A stretch of DNA of 64,000 nucleotides from contig DASPJR010000117.1 of the NCBI GenBank assembly GCA_035628505.1, positions 1 through 64,000 of the forward strand, given 5' to 3'. Shown one piece after another: positions 45,299 through 53,754 of the stretch. Origin of the DNA: DASPJR01 sp035628505. GTDB lineage: Bacteria; Planctomycetota; SZUA-567; H5-PLA8. How positions within the stretch are numbered: position 1 is the stretch's first letter; every line of letters begins with the position of its first letter. A model generated the notes under the pieces. It was not told the origin of the DNA and made no database searches. It was given only the letters and a program-made list of their open reading frames with translations. Both the position numbers and the translations under genes were made by a program.

Positions 45299-45449
45299 GC
45301 CTACGAGGTTAGCTGACGGGTTAGGGACTTCAGGTACCCTCGAGGCCTGTTTCCTGCTCCAATTACGAAGCTCAAAACGGCCACGTTCACCCCACACTCT
45401 GGTTCCCCCGTTCTGACTCGCGACACGGGTCAGACTCGGCTTTCCAACA
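45299..45449 (-). ncRNA. c-di-AMP riboswitch (ydaO/yuaA class)
   Basis: The reverse complement contains the conserved segments of the class in order: GGGGGAACCA (about 45401-45410), GGGGTGAACGTGG (about 45380-45392), AGGGTACCTGAAGTCCC, and near the 3' end CCCGTCAGCTAACCTCGTAG (45302-45321). That last block is close to the highly conserved GACAGCUAACCUCGUAAGC. The element lies about 200 bases before a KimA-like transporter, the classic target. The promoter 8 bases upstream fixes the 5' end near 45449. The 3' limit is approximate. The rest of 45102-45568 shows no gene. Confidence 0.85.
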
Positions 45450-45456
45450 GAGAAAC

Positions 45457-45485
45457 ACTATACAATATCACGGCTGAGAAGTCAA
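45457..45485 (-). promoter_or_regulatory. Sigma-70 promoter of the riboswitch-transporter unit
   Basis: On the minus strand TTGACT (45480-45485) and TATAGT (45457-45462) are separated by 17 bases. The predicted transcript starts near 45449, right at the riboswitch 5' end. Confidence 0.7.
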
Positions 45486-45568
45486 TCGGCACTGGTGCAT
45501 GCCGAGAAGATGGTTGATTTGAGCAGCACACGGCAATAGTGTGTGCCTCAAGGTAAAAGGTGTCCTGC

Positions 45569-46444
45569 ATGGAATTGAAGGCCTACGCCAAGATAAACTG
45601 GGATTTACACATCCTGGGCAAGCGCCCGGACGGCTTTCACGAACTGGACAGCGTCTTCGTTAACGTCAGTCTCCATGATACTTTACAGCTTGAACCGGCA
45701 TCAGAAATCTGCTTCGAGTGCAGCGATCCAAGTTTGCCAACGGACGACAGCAATCTGGTCGTTAAAGCAGCAAAACTTCTGGCGAAAGCCGCTGCCATCG
45801 ATAAGGGCGCTTTTATTCGCCTGAGTAAGAACATCCCAGCAGGCGGAGGAATGGGTGGGGGCTCCAGCGATGCGGCTTCGACGCTGCTGGGGTTGAACAA
45901 GCTGTGGGGACTTGATTGGCCGATTGAACGGCTTGAGCCATTGGCGGCTGAGCTGGGGAGCGATGTTACTTTCTTTCTCCATGGCGGCTGGCGGCATTGC
46001 TGCGGCCGTGGGGAGATCGTGAAAGCAATACCTGACGCGCAGACTCTACCTTCCGTCAGTTTATTGCTGGTGTTGCCAAGTCTTCACGTATCTACTCCGG
46101 CTGTGTATAAACAATTAAATGCGCCGGTCTGGGATGGAAAAAGTGGTAAGCGAAGCTTGACAGAATTCTCGCATCAACTTAAGTTGTTTTTAGATAGCAA
46201 GAAGCGTGAACATCTGGGATTGCGCAACGATCTGACGCTGGCAGCCAAGCGCGTTGAGCCCCGGCTGGAGCACGTGCAGAAAGTGTTGGAGGCGGCTTAT
46301 CCCGGGCGCTGGCTCATGTCAGGAAGCGGAGCGGTGCATTTTATTATCACTTCCGCAGATGATGACGGCTCTTCGCTCAGGAAGATGTTCACACAGCAGA
46401 CTCCAAGAGTTCGAGTAATCACCGCGACGACAGTTGCACCTTGA
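45569..46444 (+). CDS. ispE: 4-diphosphocytidyl-2-C-methyl-D-erythritol kinase
   Basis: Phosphorylates the MEP-pathway intermediate CDP-ME on the way to isoprenoids. A GHMP-fold kinase of 291 residues. MELKAYAKINWDLHILGKRPDGFHELDS is the family start, IPAGGGMGGGSSDAAS is the phosphate-binding loop, and LMSGSGAVHF is the third conserved motif. ATG 45569 has AAAAGG 9 bp upstream. spoVG follows, as in Firmicutes where ispE lies close to spoVG. Confidence 0.93.
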   Translation: MELKAYAKINWDLHILGKRPDGFHELDSVFVNVSLHDTLQLEPASEICFECSDPSLPTDDSNLVVKAAKLLAKAAAIDKGAFIRLSKNIPAGGGMGGGSSDAASTLLGLNKLWGLDWPIERLEPLAAELGSDVTFFLHGGWRHCCGRGEIVKAIPDAQTLPSVSLLLVLPSLHVSTPAVYKQLNAPVWDGKSGKRSLTEFSHQLKLFLDSKKREHLGLRNDLTLAAKRVEPRLEHVQKVLEAAYPGRWLMSGSGAVHFIITSADDDGSSLRKMFTQQTPRVRVITATTVAP

Positions 46445-46453
46445 TATTAAAAA

Positions 46454-46510
46454 TAGAGTAGTAAATACTCTAAACTCGAATTCGGGTATTTAGCGGCGGA
46501 ATGTTTCCGC
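46454..46510 (+). promoter_or_regulatory. Leader of spoVG with two inverted repeats
   Basis: tagagta-gtaaa-tactcta (46454-46472) has 7-bp perfect arms, and gcggaa-tgt-ttccgc (46496-46510) has 6-bp arms. They lie in an AT-rich gap between ispE and spoVG and could be an operator and a hairpin. There is no T-run behind either. Confidence 0.4.
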
Positions 46511-46553
46511 ATGCATTGTAGTGTATTAGTATTAGAATAAGGTGCCGACTATT

Positions 46554-47132
46554 ATGGTCGTTACAGAAGTAAAAATTAAATTAGTACCAAATTCAGACAG
46601 TAAATTATTGGCATTTGCAAGCGTGACATTCGATCGCTGCTTTGTCGTTCGCGATATCAAGATCATCCAGGGCAACAAGTCGCACTTCGTAGCGATGCCC
46701 AGCCGGAAGATCACTGATCACTGCAAGAAGTGCGGCGCGAAAAATCATCTCCAGGCGCTCTTCTGCAACCATTGCGGCACGCGCCTGCCGGAAAAGCGCA
46801 CTCGCCCGGATGGGCGCGGCCGGGCCAAACTGCATGCCGATATTGCGCACCCGATCAACGTGCGCTGCAGGCAGGATATCCAGGAAGCGATCCTCAAGGG
46901 CTACATGGAAGAACTGGAGCGCTCACGGCAGCCGGGCTATGTTCCCACGTCCTATGATGACTTCGATGCTGGTCCGGAGGAGATGGAAGAGGCCGAAGCG
47001 CCGCTAACGAGCGATGGAGCACGTACGGAAGCCGGCGGTTCGGAACAGAAGCAGCCGCAGGCTGCCAAGGCAAAGCCCGCAGACCCGTCCAAAGGGCCGG
47101 CGGATGCGGGGGGCTTCGGAATTCTGGGCTGA
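46554..47132 (+). CDS. spoVG: SpoVG-family protein with inserted zinc ribbon
   Basis: 192 residues. The SpoVG core starts MVVTEVKIKLV and includes FASVTFDRCFVVRDIKIIQG and HFVAMPSRK. Where Firmicutes SpoVG proteins continue directly, this one has a four-cysteine ribbon CKKCGAKNHLQALFCNHCG, then the core resumes with AKLHADIAHPINVRCRQDIQEAILKGYMEELE. The C-terminal 60 residues are acidic and Pro/Ala-rich. SpoVG proteins bind DNA or RNA and regulate gene expression. The ATG at 46554 is preferred over the in-frame GTG at 46542 because it gives the family's N terminus. Confidence 0.85.
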   Translation: MVVTEVKIKLVPNSDSKLLAFASVTFDRCFVVRDIKIIQGNKSHFVAMPSRKITDHCKKCGAKNHLQALFCNHCGTRLPEKRTRPDGRGRAKLHADIAHPINVRCRQDIQEAILKGYMEELERSRQPGYVPTSYDDFDAGPEEMEEAEAPLTSDGARTEAGGSEQKQPQAAKAKPADPSKGPADAGGFGILG

Positions 47133-47155
47133 TGGACGTTCGAAGCGGCCTGAGT

Positions 47156-48265
47156 TCAGTGCCTGAAGAAAGCCATGACGACTTCGAAAACAATCAGCAG
47201 CACAATCATCGCTTCCAGGATCAGCATCTGCCGTCCGTTGATTTCCGATAGCACACTCTGATACAGATCATTCAGCGTCGCCAGCTTTTCCTCGACTGTC
47301 TTATGATAGTCGGAAATATGCAGCTTCTCAGCCAGTCCCATATAAACGCGCGCAATGTACCAGTCGCCGAAAAACTTCGCCGTGTTTGCAATCTCATCCG
47401 TCACTTTCGCAAGATCCATCCGCACTTCGGACAGATCGCGTACCATCTCGCGCGCTCGGGCGGTGGAGATCATCGGCCCCTTGGAGAGCCGCTCATAATC
47501 CTCGTAGCCTTTCTCCAGCGTCATATCTAAATATTGATCGTACTTGCGAAGTGCCAGAAGCTGCAGGTTCGCCACTTCAAAGATGTACAGGATGTCCTCG
47601 TACTGGCCATTGGGCTCAATAATGAACCCGGCATCCCAGTCGGCGATGACCAGGTCGTCCTGATAGTAGTTCGACCAGTTCTTCAGCGTGTCGTCAATCT
47701 CCATCGAAGAGAGGCGGTCAAAGCTCTGCTCGCCGATCAGCAGCCCGGCAACTTGCGCGCGTTCGTTATGCAGCGCGTACTCTGCTCCGCCGGGAACTTC
47801 AGTCAGGCAGTACGTGGTGTAGCTTTCAGGATCGACTGGAACATCGAAAATTTCGTCGAAAGCCGTTTCCAGCCGCGGCGAGACCTCTTCGAGGATCAGT
47901 GCAAACACCTGCGAGCGCCGGACGAGCTTGCCGCGGCAATACAGCTGTGCGGAGGTAAAGCGGCCCAGTTCGCTCAGTTTTTCGCCGCGAGCCGGGATGC
48001 GCAGCATCAGCGCCAGCGCGCCAACCTCGTACAGTCGCGCCGACACGGCAACAGGTGTATCGTCTTCAAGCTTCAGATCCAGCTTGAGAGCGGAAAGGTT
48101 CAGCGCGACCGGCGCGGCGAAACTGACATATTCAGGTGCAGCATGCTTGGTATGAACCGTTCCGGCGTCAATCATATCTGCCAGCAGTGTGCGCGCCTTC
48201 TTCATCTCGATCGTGCCACGCAGGTTGAAGACGCGCTGAAAAACAACTTCCCCGGTAATTGCCAT
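47156..48265 (-). CDS. DUF155 / RMD1-like protein with C-terminal membrane helix
   Basis: 369 residues. The segment from about 150 to the end resembles RMD1/YagE (DUF155) proteins: TAFDEIFDVPVDPESYTTY, then helices with KFFGDWYIARVYMGLAEKLHI and KLATLNDLYQSVLSEINGRQMLILEAMIVLLIVFEVVMAF, ending in one membrane helix. The protein is mostly soluble and anchored at the C terminus. Yeast relatives act in mitochondrial processes; the bacterial role is unknown. Confidence 0.65.
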   Translation of the reverse strand: MAITGEVVFQRVFNLRGTIEMKKARTLLADMIDAGTVHTKHAAPEYVSFAAPVALNLSALKLDLKLEDDTPVAVSARLYEVGALALMLRIPARGEKLSELGRFTSAQLYCRGKLVRRSQVFALILEEVSPRLETAFDEIFDVPVDPESYTTYCLTEVPGGAEYALHNERAQVAGLLIGEQSFDRLSSMEIDDTLKNWSNYYQDDLVIADWDAGFIIEPNGQYEDILYIFEVANLQLLALRKYDQYLDMTLEKGYEDYERLSKGPMISTARAREMVRDLSEVRMDLAKVTDEIANTAKFFGDWYIARVYMGLAEKLHISDYHKTVEEKLATLNDLYQSVLSEINGRQMLILEAMIVLLIVFEVVMAFFRH

Positions 48266-48369
48266 GATTGCACAAAATCCAATTTTCGATGTTAGAGATT
48301 TCTCGTCCTTGGTAGTTTACCTTATGTCACATCCGAGGCAGGGAAAAACCCATTTCGAGGAACACGCGA

Positions 48370-49281
48370 GTGAAAAAGGGCATCACGTATTGGTCGTTTG
48401 AAGGCGGGCTCGAGGGCAAGGCGGATACTGAAGCAGTTATGAAGCAGGCGAAGGCAGCTGGCTTCGACAGCATTGAACTCGCTGTGCCCGGTGGCGCGCT
48501 CAGCTTTGACAGCAGCGAAGCGCAGTGCAGTGATATCGCAAGGCTGGCCAAGTCCATCGGCATTGAAATCAGCTCCGTGGCCACCGGCGTTTACTGGGGA
48601 ACCTCGCTGACCGCGAACGATCCGGCTGTGCGCAAGCAGGCCGTCGAGTACACAAAGAAGCTTCTGCAGATCGCGCGCTGGCTCGGCACTGACGCCATCC
48701 TGGTCGTGCCTGGAGCTGTGGATGTGTTTTTCGACCCCAAGGCCGAGCACATCCCATACGCGGAGTGTTACAAGCGTTCGCAGCAGAGTTTGAAGGCCTG
48801 CGTGAAGACGGCCGAAAAGCTGAAAGTCAGCATCTGCCTGGAGAACGTCTGGAACAAGTTCCTGCTTTCGCCCATCGAATACCGCGACTTCATCGACAGC
48901 TTCGATTCCCGCTACGTGAAGAGCTATTTCGATTGCGGCAACGTACGGCTGACCGGATTTCCCGAACACTGGATCGAACTGCTCGGCCGCCGCATCGGAC
49001 GCGTGCACTGGAAAGATTTCAAATTCGTCTTCTATGGCGGCGGCGAAACAGGCGATGCCGCACCAATCGCGGAAGGCTGCCGTAAGATCGCAGCCGGCAG
49101 CAGCTGGGCGGGGGCGTACAGCTTCTGCGACCTGGGCGCTGGCGATGTGAACTGGAAAGCAGTGATGAGTTCGCTTAGAAAAGTACGTTATAACGCATAC
49201 GTTACTGCGGAGATGCTTCCCTGGCGGCCGGGACTGCCCGAACAGGTCAGCCGGGATATGGGCAAACTCCTGAAACTCTAA
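48370..49281 (+). CDS. Sugar phosphate isomerase/epimerase-like TIM-barrel protein
   Basis: 303 residues of the xylose-isomerase-like barrel family. GFDSIELAVPGG near 38, DAILVVPGAVD near 118, ICLENVWNKFLLSP with the metal-ligand Glu near 160, YFDCGNVRLTG near 195 and GRVHWKDFKF near 214 form the usual metal site (Glu, Asp, His, Glu). It starts with GTG behind GAGGA. With the oxidoreductase gene 128 bp downstream it probably forms a sugar or inositol catabolic pair. Confidence 0.82.
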   Translation: MKKGITYWSFEGGLEGKADTEAVMKQAKAAGFDSIELAVPGGALSFDSSEAQCSDIARLAKSIGIEISSVATGVYWGTSLTANDPAVRKQAVEYTKKLLQIARWLGTDAILVVPGAVDVFFDPKAEHIPYAECYKRSQQSLKACVKTAEKLKVSICLENVWNKFLLSPIEYRDFIDSFDSRYVKSYFDCGNVRLTGFPEHWIELLGRRIGRVHWKDFKFVFYGGGETGDAAPIAEGCRKIAAGSSWAGAYSFCDLGAGDVNWKAVMSSLRKVRYNAYVTAEMLPWRPGLPEQVSRDMGKLLKL

Positions 49282-49409
49282 GGCGGGGACTTTCAAACGT
49301 TTTCAATCGTGAGTGGAACTGGGTGAGTGATCCGGTTCAACCGAGGCATTTTCACTTTTTCTCTTAAGCGCGGCGGACGGCTTGCTGCGCGGCAAGGAGC
49401 AACAGAATC

Positions 49410-50447
49410 ATGGCAATTCGCGTGGGTGTGGTCGGCATCGGATTCATGGGCAAGACACACATTGGCATCTACGCCAAGAACAAGAAAGCCAAACTGCATG
49501 GCTACTGCGATTTCGATCCGCGGCGTGCGGCGGGCAAATGGAATGAAGCGGCGGGAAACCTCGGCGGCGGTGACCTTGGCGTCGACCCGGCCACGCTGAA
49601 AGCCTACCGCAAACCTGAAGAGATGTTCGCTGATCCCGAAATCGACCTGGTCGACCTCTGTCTGCCGACGTACGTGCATGCCGAGTACGTCCTGAAGGCG
49701 CTCGCCGCGGGAAAGCATGTACTCTGCGAAAAGCCGCTGACGGTGGACCTCAAAGACGCCGAGCGCGTCGCCAAGGCCGCGAAGAAGGCCAAAGGCTTCA
49801 TGATGCCGGCGCACTGCATGCGCTTCTGGCCTGAATGGGTGTGGCTCAAGCAGGCCGTTCAGTCGAAGAAGTTCGGCAATGTTCAGTCGGCCGTCTTCAG
49901 GCGCTTCGCCTCGACGCCGAAGTGGACCGCGAACAACTGGATCCTGCAGCCGGAGCTCTCCGGCTCGGCGCTCTTCGATCTGCATATCCATGACACCGAT
50001 TTCGTGCGCTTCGTCTTCGGAGATCCCAAGGCTGTTTTCTCGGTCGGCAACGGCGGCAAAGCAACCAAGAACGGCATTGACCATGTCGTCACCAGCTACC
50101 TCTATCGCGATCCGAAACTGGTCGTCGTCGCCGAAGGCGGATGGAATGCCGATCCGACGTATGGCTTCACGATGCGCTACACGGTCGTGTTCGACAAGGC
50201 CACGCTCGATTTCGACATCGGCCGCGAAGGCAAAGTGCTGATGCTGCATAAGGCCGGCGCGAAAGAACCGGAAGTGGTGAGCGTTCCGGCTGTCAACGGC
50301 TGGGAAGAGGAGATCGATTATTTCCTGACCTGCATCCAGAAACGCCGCGCGCCGACGGTTACCACCGCCGCTGACGCCGTCGAATCGGTGCGCCTGGTTC
50401 ACCTCGAACAGGAATCAGTTCGCAAACGCAAGATCATCAAGGTCTGA
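49410..50447 (+). CDS. Gfo/Idh/MocA-family NAD(P)-dependent oxidoreductase
   Basis: 345 residues. The Rossmann motif VGVVGIGFMGKTHIGIYAK starts the protein, and the family's EKPLT block is in HVLCEKPLTVDLKDAERV. The C-terminal domain has LHIHDTDFVRFVFGDPK with the conserved Asp/His pair. AAGGAG lies before the ATG. It would oxidise a sugar or cyclitol hydroxyl; the substrate is not known. Confidence 0.88.
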   Translation: MAIRVGVVGIGFMGKTHIGIYAKNKKAKLHGYCDFDPRRAAGKWNEAAGNLGGGDLGVDPATLKAYRKPEEMFADPEIDLVDLCLPTYVHAEYVLKALAAGKHVLCEKPLTVDLKDAERVAKAAKKAKGFMMPAHCMRFWPEWVWLKQAVQSKKFGNVQSAVFRRFASTPKWTANNWILQPELSGSALFDLHIHDTDFVRFVFGDPKAVFSVGNGGKATKNGIDHVVTSYLYRDPKLVVVAEGGWNADPTYGFTMRYTVVFDKATLDFDIGREGKVLMLHKAGAKEPEVVSVPAVNGWEEEIDYFLTCIQKRRAPTVTTAADAVESVRLVHLEQESVRKRKIIKV

Positions 50448-50473
50448 GATCGAGCCGTCTTCCACAAAACAGA

Positions 50474-50502
50474 AACGGGCAGCCGCGAAGGCTGCCCGTT
50501 TT
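50474..50502 (+). terminator. Terminator after the oxidoreductase gene
   Basis: aacgggcagcc/ggctgcccgtt, an 11-bp perfect stem with a gcgaa loop, then Ts, 27 bp after the stop. It may also serve the convergent gene ending at 50521. Confidence 0.85.
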
Positions 50503-50520
50503 GCTGAACGTGCGTTTTTC

Positions 50521-51273
50521 TTATTCCACGAACTTGATGAAGGTAACTTTCAGATCCGCGCTGCCGCGCGTATGGCCAGCGGGGCATGCAATGTCCACTT
50601 TCTGCAGCAACGCCTCAGGCTCGCGGCCGTTCAGTCCCGGCTGGGGAGGGGGATTCGACGAACCGGGCTTATCCGTAAAGAGGAAGCGGTGTTCTTCTGG
50701 TTTTTCTCTGCCAATCACGGGAACGAACATGGTCAGTTCAAGCGTCTTGATCTTCCGGTCGCCTTTGTTTTTGATCAGGAACGTGCCGGAGATGCGGTCG
50801 CCAATTTGTACTGCGTTGCAGACCGAAAGATATTTCTCGTAGGTCAGGATCGCCGGCTCGGACTGCCGGCGATCGAAATCGGTAATCAGATCGGCCAGGT
50901 TATTCCCTTCGGGATCGAAGATCTCCGGCGCGGACGTCTTTCTCTTTGGTTTGGGCTCGGGCTGGTTGTGCGCGCTGTCTTCAATCTGAATTTCAGGCGC
51001 GGTAGGTGAGGGGACCCTGGCCTTGGTTGCCGGAGCGTTCGAAACGCGGGCATTCACTTTCACCCACAGCAGATTTCCGTTTTCGTCGCGTTCCAACCGG
51101 TAGAGTTCGCCCGTCTGCTTATCAAAACGCAGCGGATTTTTCCCGTCCTTGATGAGTTCGTACCGGTTCTCGTCGGCTTTATCGTCTTCGGCTGCCACTG
51201 AACCGCCGGCCAGCGCGGCACCGGCAAACAACACCACAAGGTGCCATGTGTATTGCGTGCTTCGCAGGCTCAT
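50521..51273 (-). CDS. Secreted protein of unknown function
   Basis: 250 residues with signal peptide (WHLVVLFAGAALAGGSVAA). A short segment KNPLRFDKQTGELYRLERDENGNLLW is followed by a Pro-rich linker. The C-terminal part (about 150-250) has a beta-sandwich pattern (ISGTFLIKNKGDRKIKTLELTMFV) like immunoglobulin-type or DUF11-like domains. I do not recognise a family. The start at 51273 has GGAGG 13 bp upstream; an earlier ATG at 51339 is possible. Confidence 0.55.
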   Translation of the reverse strand: MSLRSTQYTWHLVVLFAGAALAGGSVAAEDDKADENRYELIKDGKNPLRFDKQTGELYRLERDENGNLLWVKVNARVSNAPATKARVPSPTAPEIQIEDSAHNQPEPKPKRKTSAPEIFDPEGNNLADLITDFDRRQSEPAILTYEKYLSVCNAVQIGDRISGTFLIKNKGDRKIKTLELTMFVPVIGREKPEEHRFLFTDKPGSSNPPPQPGLNGREPEALLQKVDIACPAGHTRGSADLKVTFIKFVE

Positions 51274-51464
51274 CAATTCCCTGCCTCCATGCGGCGACGA
51301 CAAAATGCTGGCTTTAGACGCCAGCTTAAGCATCTTCATTCAAACGATCAATAGCGAATTTATTATCGGACCGATGGGTGCTCTCCTGAAGCATTATTCT
51401 TAAATTCGTGGCGGCTTCAAAAGAGTACCCCTTATCCGTCGTGACCGCAATGCTCAGCGCGCAC

Positions 51465-51488
51465 TTATTTTTGTTGGAACAAAAATAA
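51465..51488. promoter_or_regulatory. Perfect AT-rich inverted repeat
   Basis: ttatttttgtt-gg-aacaaaaataa, with 11-bp perfect arms around 2 bases. It lies between two minus-strand genes, 31 bp past the end of one and about 190 bp before the start of the next. It could end transcription of the upstream gene or act as an operator for the downstream one. The rest of 51274-51518 shows no supported gene. Confidence 0.45.
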
Positions 51489-51518
51489 CAGCACTGCAAT
51501 CCTGTATGGAGCGTAGCT

Positions 51519-52640
51519 TTAGGCAAACACAGCGGAAATCGAAAAGCGCTGCTGCAAGATTGCTTTTTCCGCCTGACTGGTCACCAGCGCGAGCAGGTCA
51601 ACCGTCCGAATTTCAGACAGTGCCACATCGCCGGCGATCCGCCATTCCTTCTCGGCAGACCAGTCGTAATCGCCACTGCGCTCCAGCTGCATGTACTTTG
51701 AGTGCTCCGGCGCGGCGGCGCTAAGGACGTCCTTTGTAACGTATTCAACACGTCGCGCGCCGAGACCGATCAGGGTCTCCCTGCGTATTGCCAACCCGTA
51801 ACGCGTGAACGTCCAGCGCCGCAATCCACGCCGCCAGCGGCGCAGCGGAGCGACGAAACCCGGATGTAACTCCGTGAAGCACACCATCGGCGTATTCCCG
51901 GGCATCAACCGGCCGCACGCAGCCAGCCTTCGCTCGCTTAAGATCCGGCATAGCGCCGCGAAGCTGTCACGGGGCAGGGAAGAGCCGTCGCATAACCAGT
52001 TCAAGTAGTCCTGCGGACTCTCACCCGGCCACTGCCCGTCCGGCGCGCGCGTATAATGCGTCAGCCACGGCCAGTCTGCCGGAGGTGGAAGCGGATCTTT
52101 CGTCTCGGCCTGAGCCGATTCAGTCGTCGCAATTGGGGCGGGGGGTAGTGCGGGGATGGATTCTACGGAGCAGCCACGCGCGGCGAGTTCCGCGGCGACC
52201 GCGGCCATGTTTCCATTCTTGCGAATCTGTATGGCGTACGCGCGGTCGGCTAGCAGTCCGATCAGGCGATCACGAATCTGCGGTTCCACCGGCTCTAGAG
52301 GATAGACAGTTAGAAAATCGTCGCAAAATAATGGACTTGCTGGGTCAGCCGGCGGCTTATCCAGCACAACGATGCTTCGCCCCTGCATTTTTCGGCATTT
52401 AAGCAACGCAGCATCCCACGCCAGGCGTTCTGCGCCAGTAACCAAAGCTTCCTTCGCCGCCACGATCCGCTCAACGGCCAGCAGCGTTCCCCGCAGCCAC
52501 GGTGTGTCCGGCTGCGGAGCTTTCTCGGCACGCGAGACCAGCAGGCAGCGCCGTGGGCCACCGAGCAGCGACATATTGCCGCGAGCCTCCAGCCGAAGTG
52601 AAAGCTTCGTTTCCGCCGCAGCAAGAACGGGATGGAGCAT
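51519..52640 (-). CDS. Two-part protein of unknown function
   Basis: 373 residues. The N-terminal part (about 1-165) looks like a Rossmann-type nucleotide-binding fold as in DprA/SMF or lysine-decarboxylase-like proteins (RCLLVSRAEKAP, GTLLAVERIVAAKEALVTGAERLAW, GRSIVVLDKPP), a weak resemblance. The C-terminal part (about 185-373) begins WLTHYTRAPDG and contains FTELHP, RWTFTRYGLAIRRETLIGLGARRVEYV and WSAEKEWRIAGDVAL, reminiscent of DUF2971-like domains. I do not know the function. The ATG at 52640 is chosen as a start inside the conserved-looking region. Confidence 0.55.
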   Translation of the reverse strand: MLHPVLAAAETKLSLRLEARGNMSLLGGPRRCLLVSRAEKAPQPDTPWLRGTLLAVERIVAAKEALVTGAERLAWDAALLKCRKMQGRSIVVLDKPPADPASPLFCDDFLTVYPLEPVEPQIRDRLIGLLADRAYAIQIRKNGNMAAVAAELAARGCSVESIPALPPAPIATTESAQAETKDPLPPPADWPWLTHYTRAPDGQWPGESPQDYLNWLCDGSSLPRDSFAALCRILSERRLAACGRLMPGNTPMVCFTELHPGFVAPLRRWRRGLRRWTFTRYGLAIRRETLIGLGARRVEYVTKDVLSAAAPEHSKYMQLERSGDYDWSAEKEWRIAGDVALSEIRTVDLLALVTSQAEKAILQQRFSISAVFA

Positions 52641-52815
52641 ACGCGTTTGATTGTAGGCTGTTGGCTCAAGACTGGCTACGTCAGCTTGCGTGCTCAATAT
52701 ACTTTGACATAATAGCGCGCTCGTGGCGTCCGGCATTCACAGAGAACCTCAATGCCAGTCTGTAGTCTCCGTGATCTCCGTGCCTTCGTGTTGATTTGAA
52801 TTTTGAGACTCAATC

Positions 52816-53754
52816 ATGCATTTTGCCGACCGTCTGGACCAGGCTATCACCGCCAAGGGCAATCCCATCTGCGTAGGACTCGATCCGCGCTTCGACCAGT
52901 TGCCGAAGTTCATCCGCGAAGATTGCATCAAGCGCTTCGGCAAAACCCCGCAGGCGGTCGCCGAGGCCTTCATTATCTTCAATAAGGGCATTGTCGACGC
53001 CGTTGCGGACATCGTGCCGGTTTGCAAACCGCAGATTGCGTTTTACGAAGAGTACGGATGGCAGGGGATCCGCGCTTACGAAGAGACCGTGCGCTATGCC
53101 AAGTCAAAAGGCTTGCTGGTGATCTCTGATGCAAAGCGCGGCGACATCGGCGCAACGGCTGTAGCCTATGCGAAAGCGCATCTGGGCGACCGCGTGGACG
53201 AAAAAGACGCGGGCTTCGAAGCGGACGCACTCACGGTCAACCCGTACATGGGTCGCGACACGATGGAACCGTACCTGGAAGTCGGAGCGTCCGCGGGGCG
53301 TGGAATCTTCGTGCTGGTGAAAACGTCGAACTCCGGTTCGGGCGATCTGCAGGATCTCGTGCTGGTTGCCATCAAGTCCGTCGCCGAGCAGGTTGCGGAG
53401 ATCGTTCACAGCATGGGGACCAAATGCAAGGGCAGTTGCGGGCTGACGGACGTCGGCGCCGTAGTTGGCGCGACGTATCCAGAACAGGCTGAGCACCTCC
53501 GTACGCTGATGCCTGACACGTTTTTCCTGATTCCCGGCTACGGCGCGCAGGGCGCTACGGCCAAGGACGCCGTGTCCGGCTTCCGCAAGGACGGCCGCGG
53601 CGGCATCGTAAACAACTCGCGCCTGATCATCTTCGCGTATCAGCAGAAAGAGAACGCGCACCTGCCCGAAACGGAATACGCCTCCGCGGCGCGCAAGGCG
53701 ACTCAGAAAATGGCCGAAGAACTGCACGTCGCTTTAAAATGGCGGAGAAGCTGA
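52816..53754 (+). CDS. pyrF: Orotidine-5'-phosphate decarboxylase (type 2)
   Basis: Last step of UMP synthesis. 312 residues, typical of the longer type 2 enzymes. NPICVGLDPRFDQLP near the start, CKPQIAFYEEYGWQG, LLVISDAKRGDIGAT with the catalytic Asp-x-Lys-x-x-Asp set, and LIPGYGAQGATAKDAV near the phosphate site. Its stop codon overlaps the truD start (TGATG). Confidence 0.93.
   Translation: MHFADRLDQAITAKGNPICVGLDPRFDQLPKFIREDCIKRFGKTPQAVAEAFIIFNKGIVDAVADIVPVCKPQIAFYEEYGWQGIRAYEETVRYAKSKGLLVISDAKRGDIGATAVAYAKAHLGDRVDEKDAGFEADALTVNPYMGRDTMEPYLEVGASAGRGIFVLVKTSNSGSGDLQDLVLVAIKSVAEQVAEIVHSMGTKCKGSCGLTDVGAVVGATYPEQAEHLRTLMPDTFFLIPGYGAQGATAKDAVSGFRKDGRGGIVNNSRLIIFAYQQKENAHLPETEYASAARKATQKMAEELHVALKWRRS

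Noticed and set aside
51326..51526. 66-codon minus-strand frame with four cysteines between two genes
   Set aside because: It would start with TTG, overlaps the previous stop, has no ribosome site, and its sequence is dominated by the inverted repeat.
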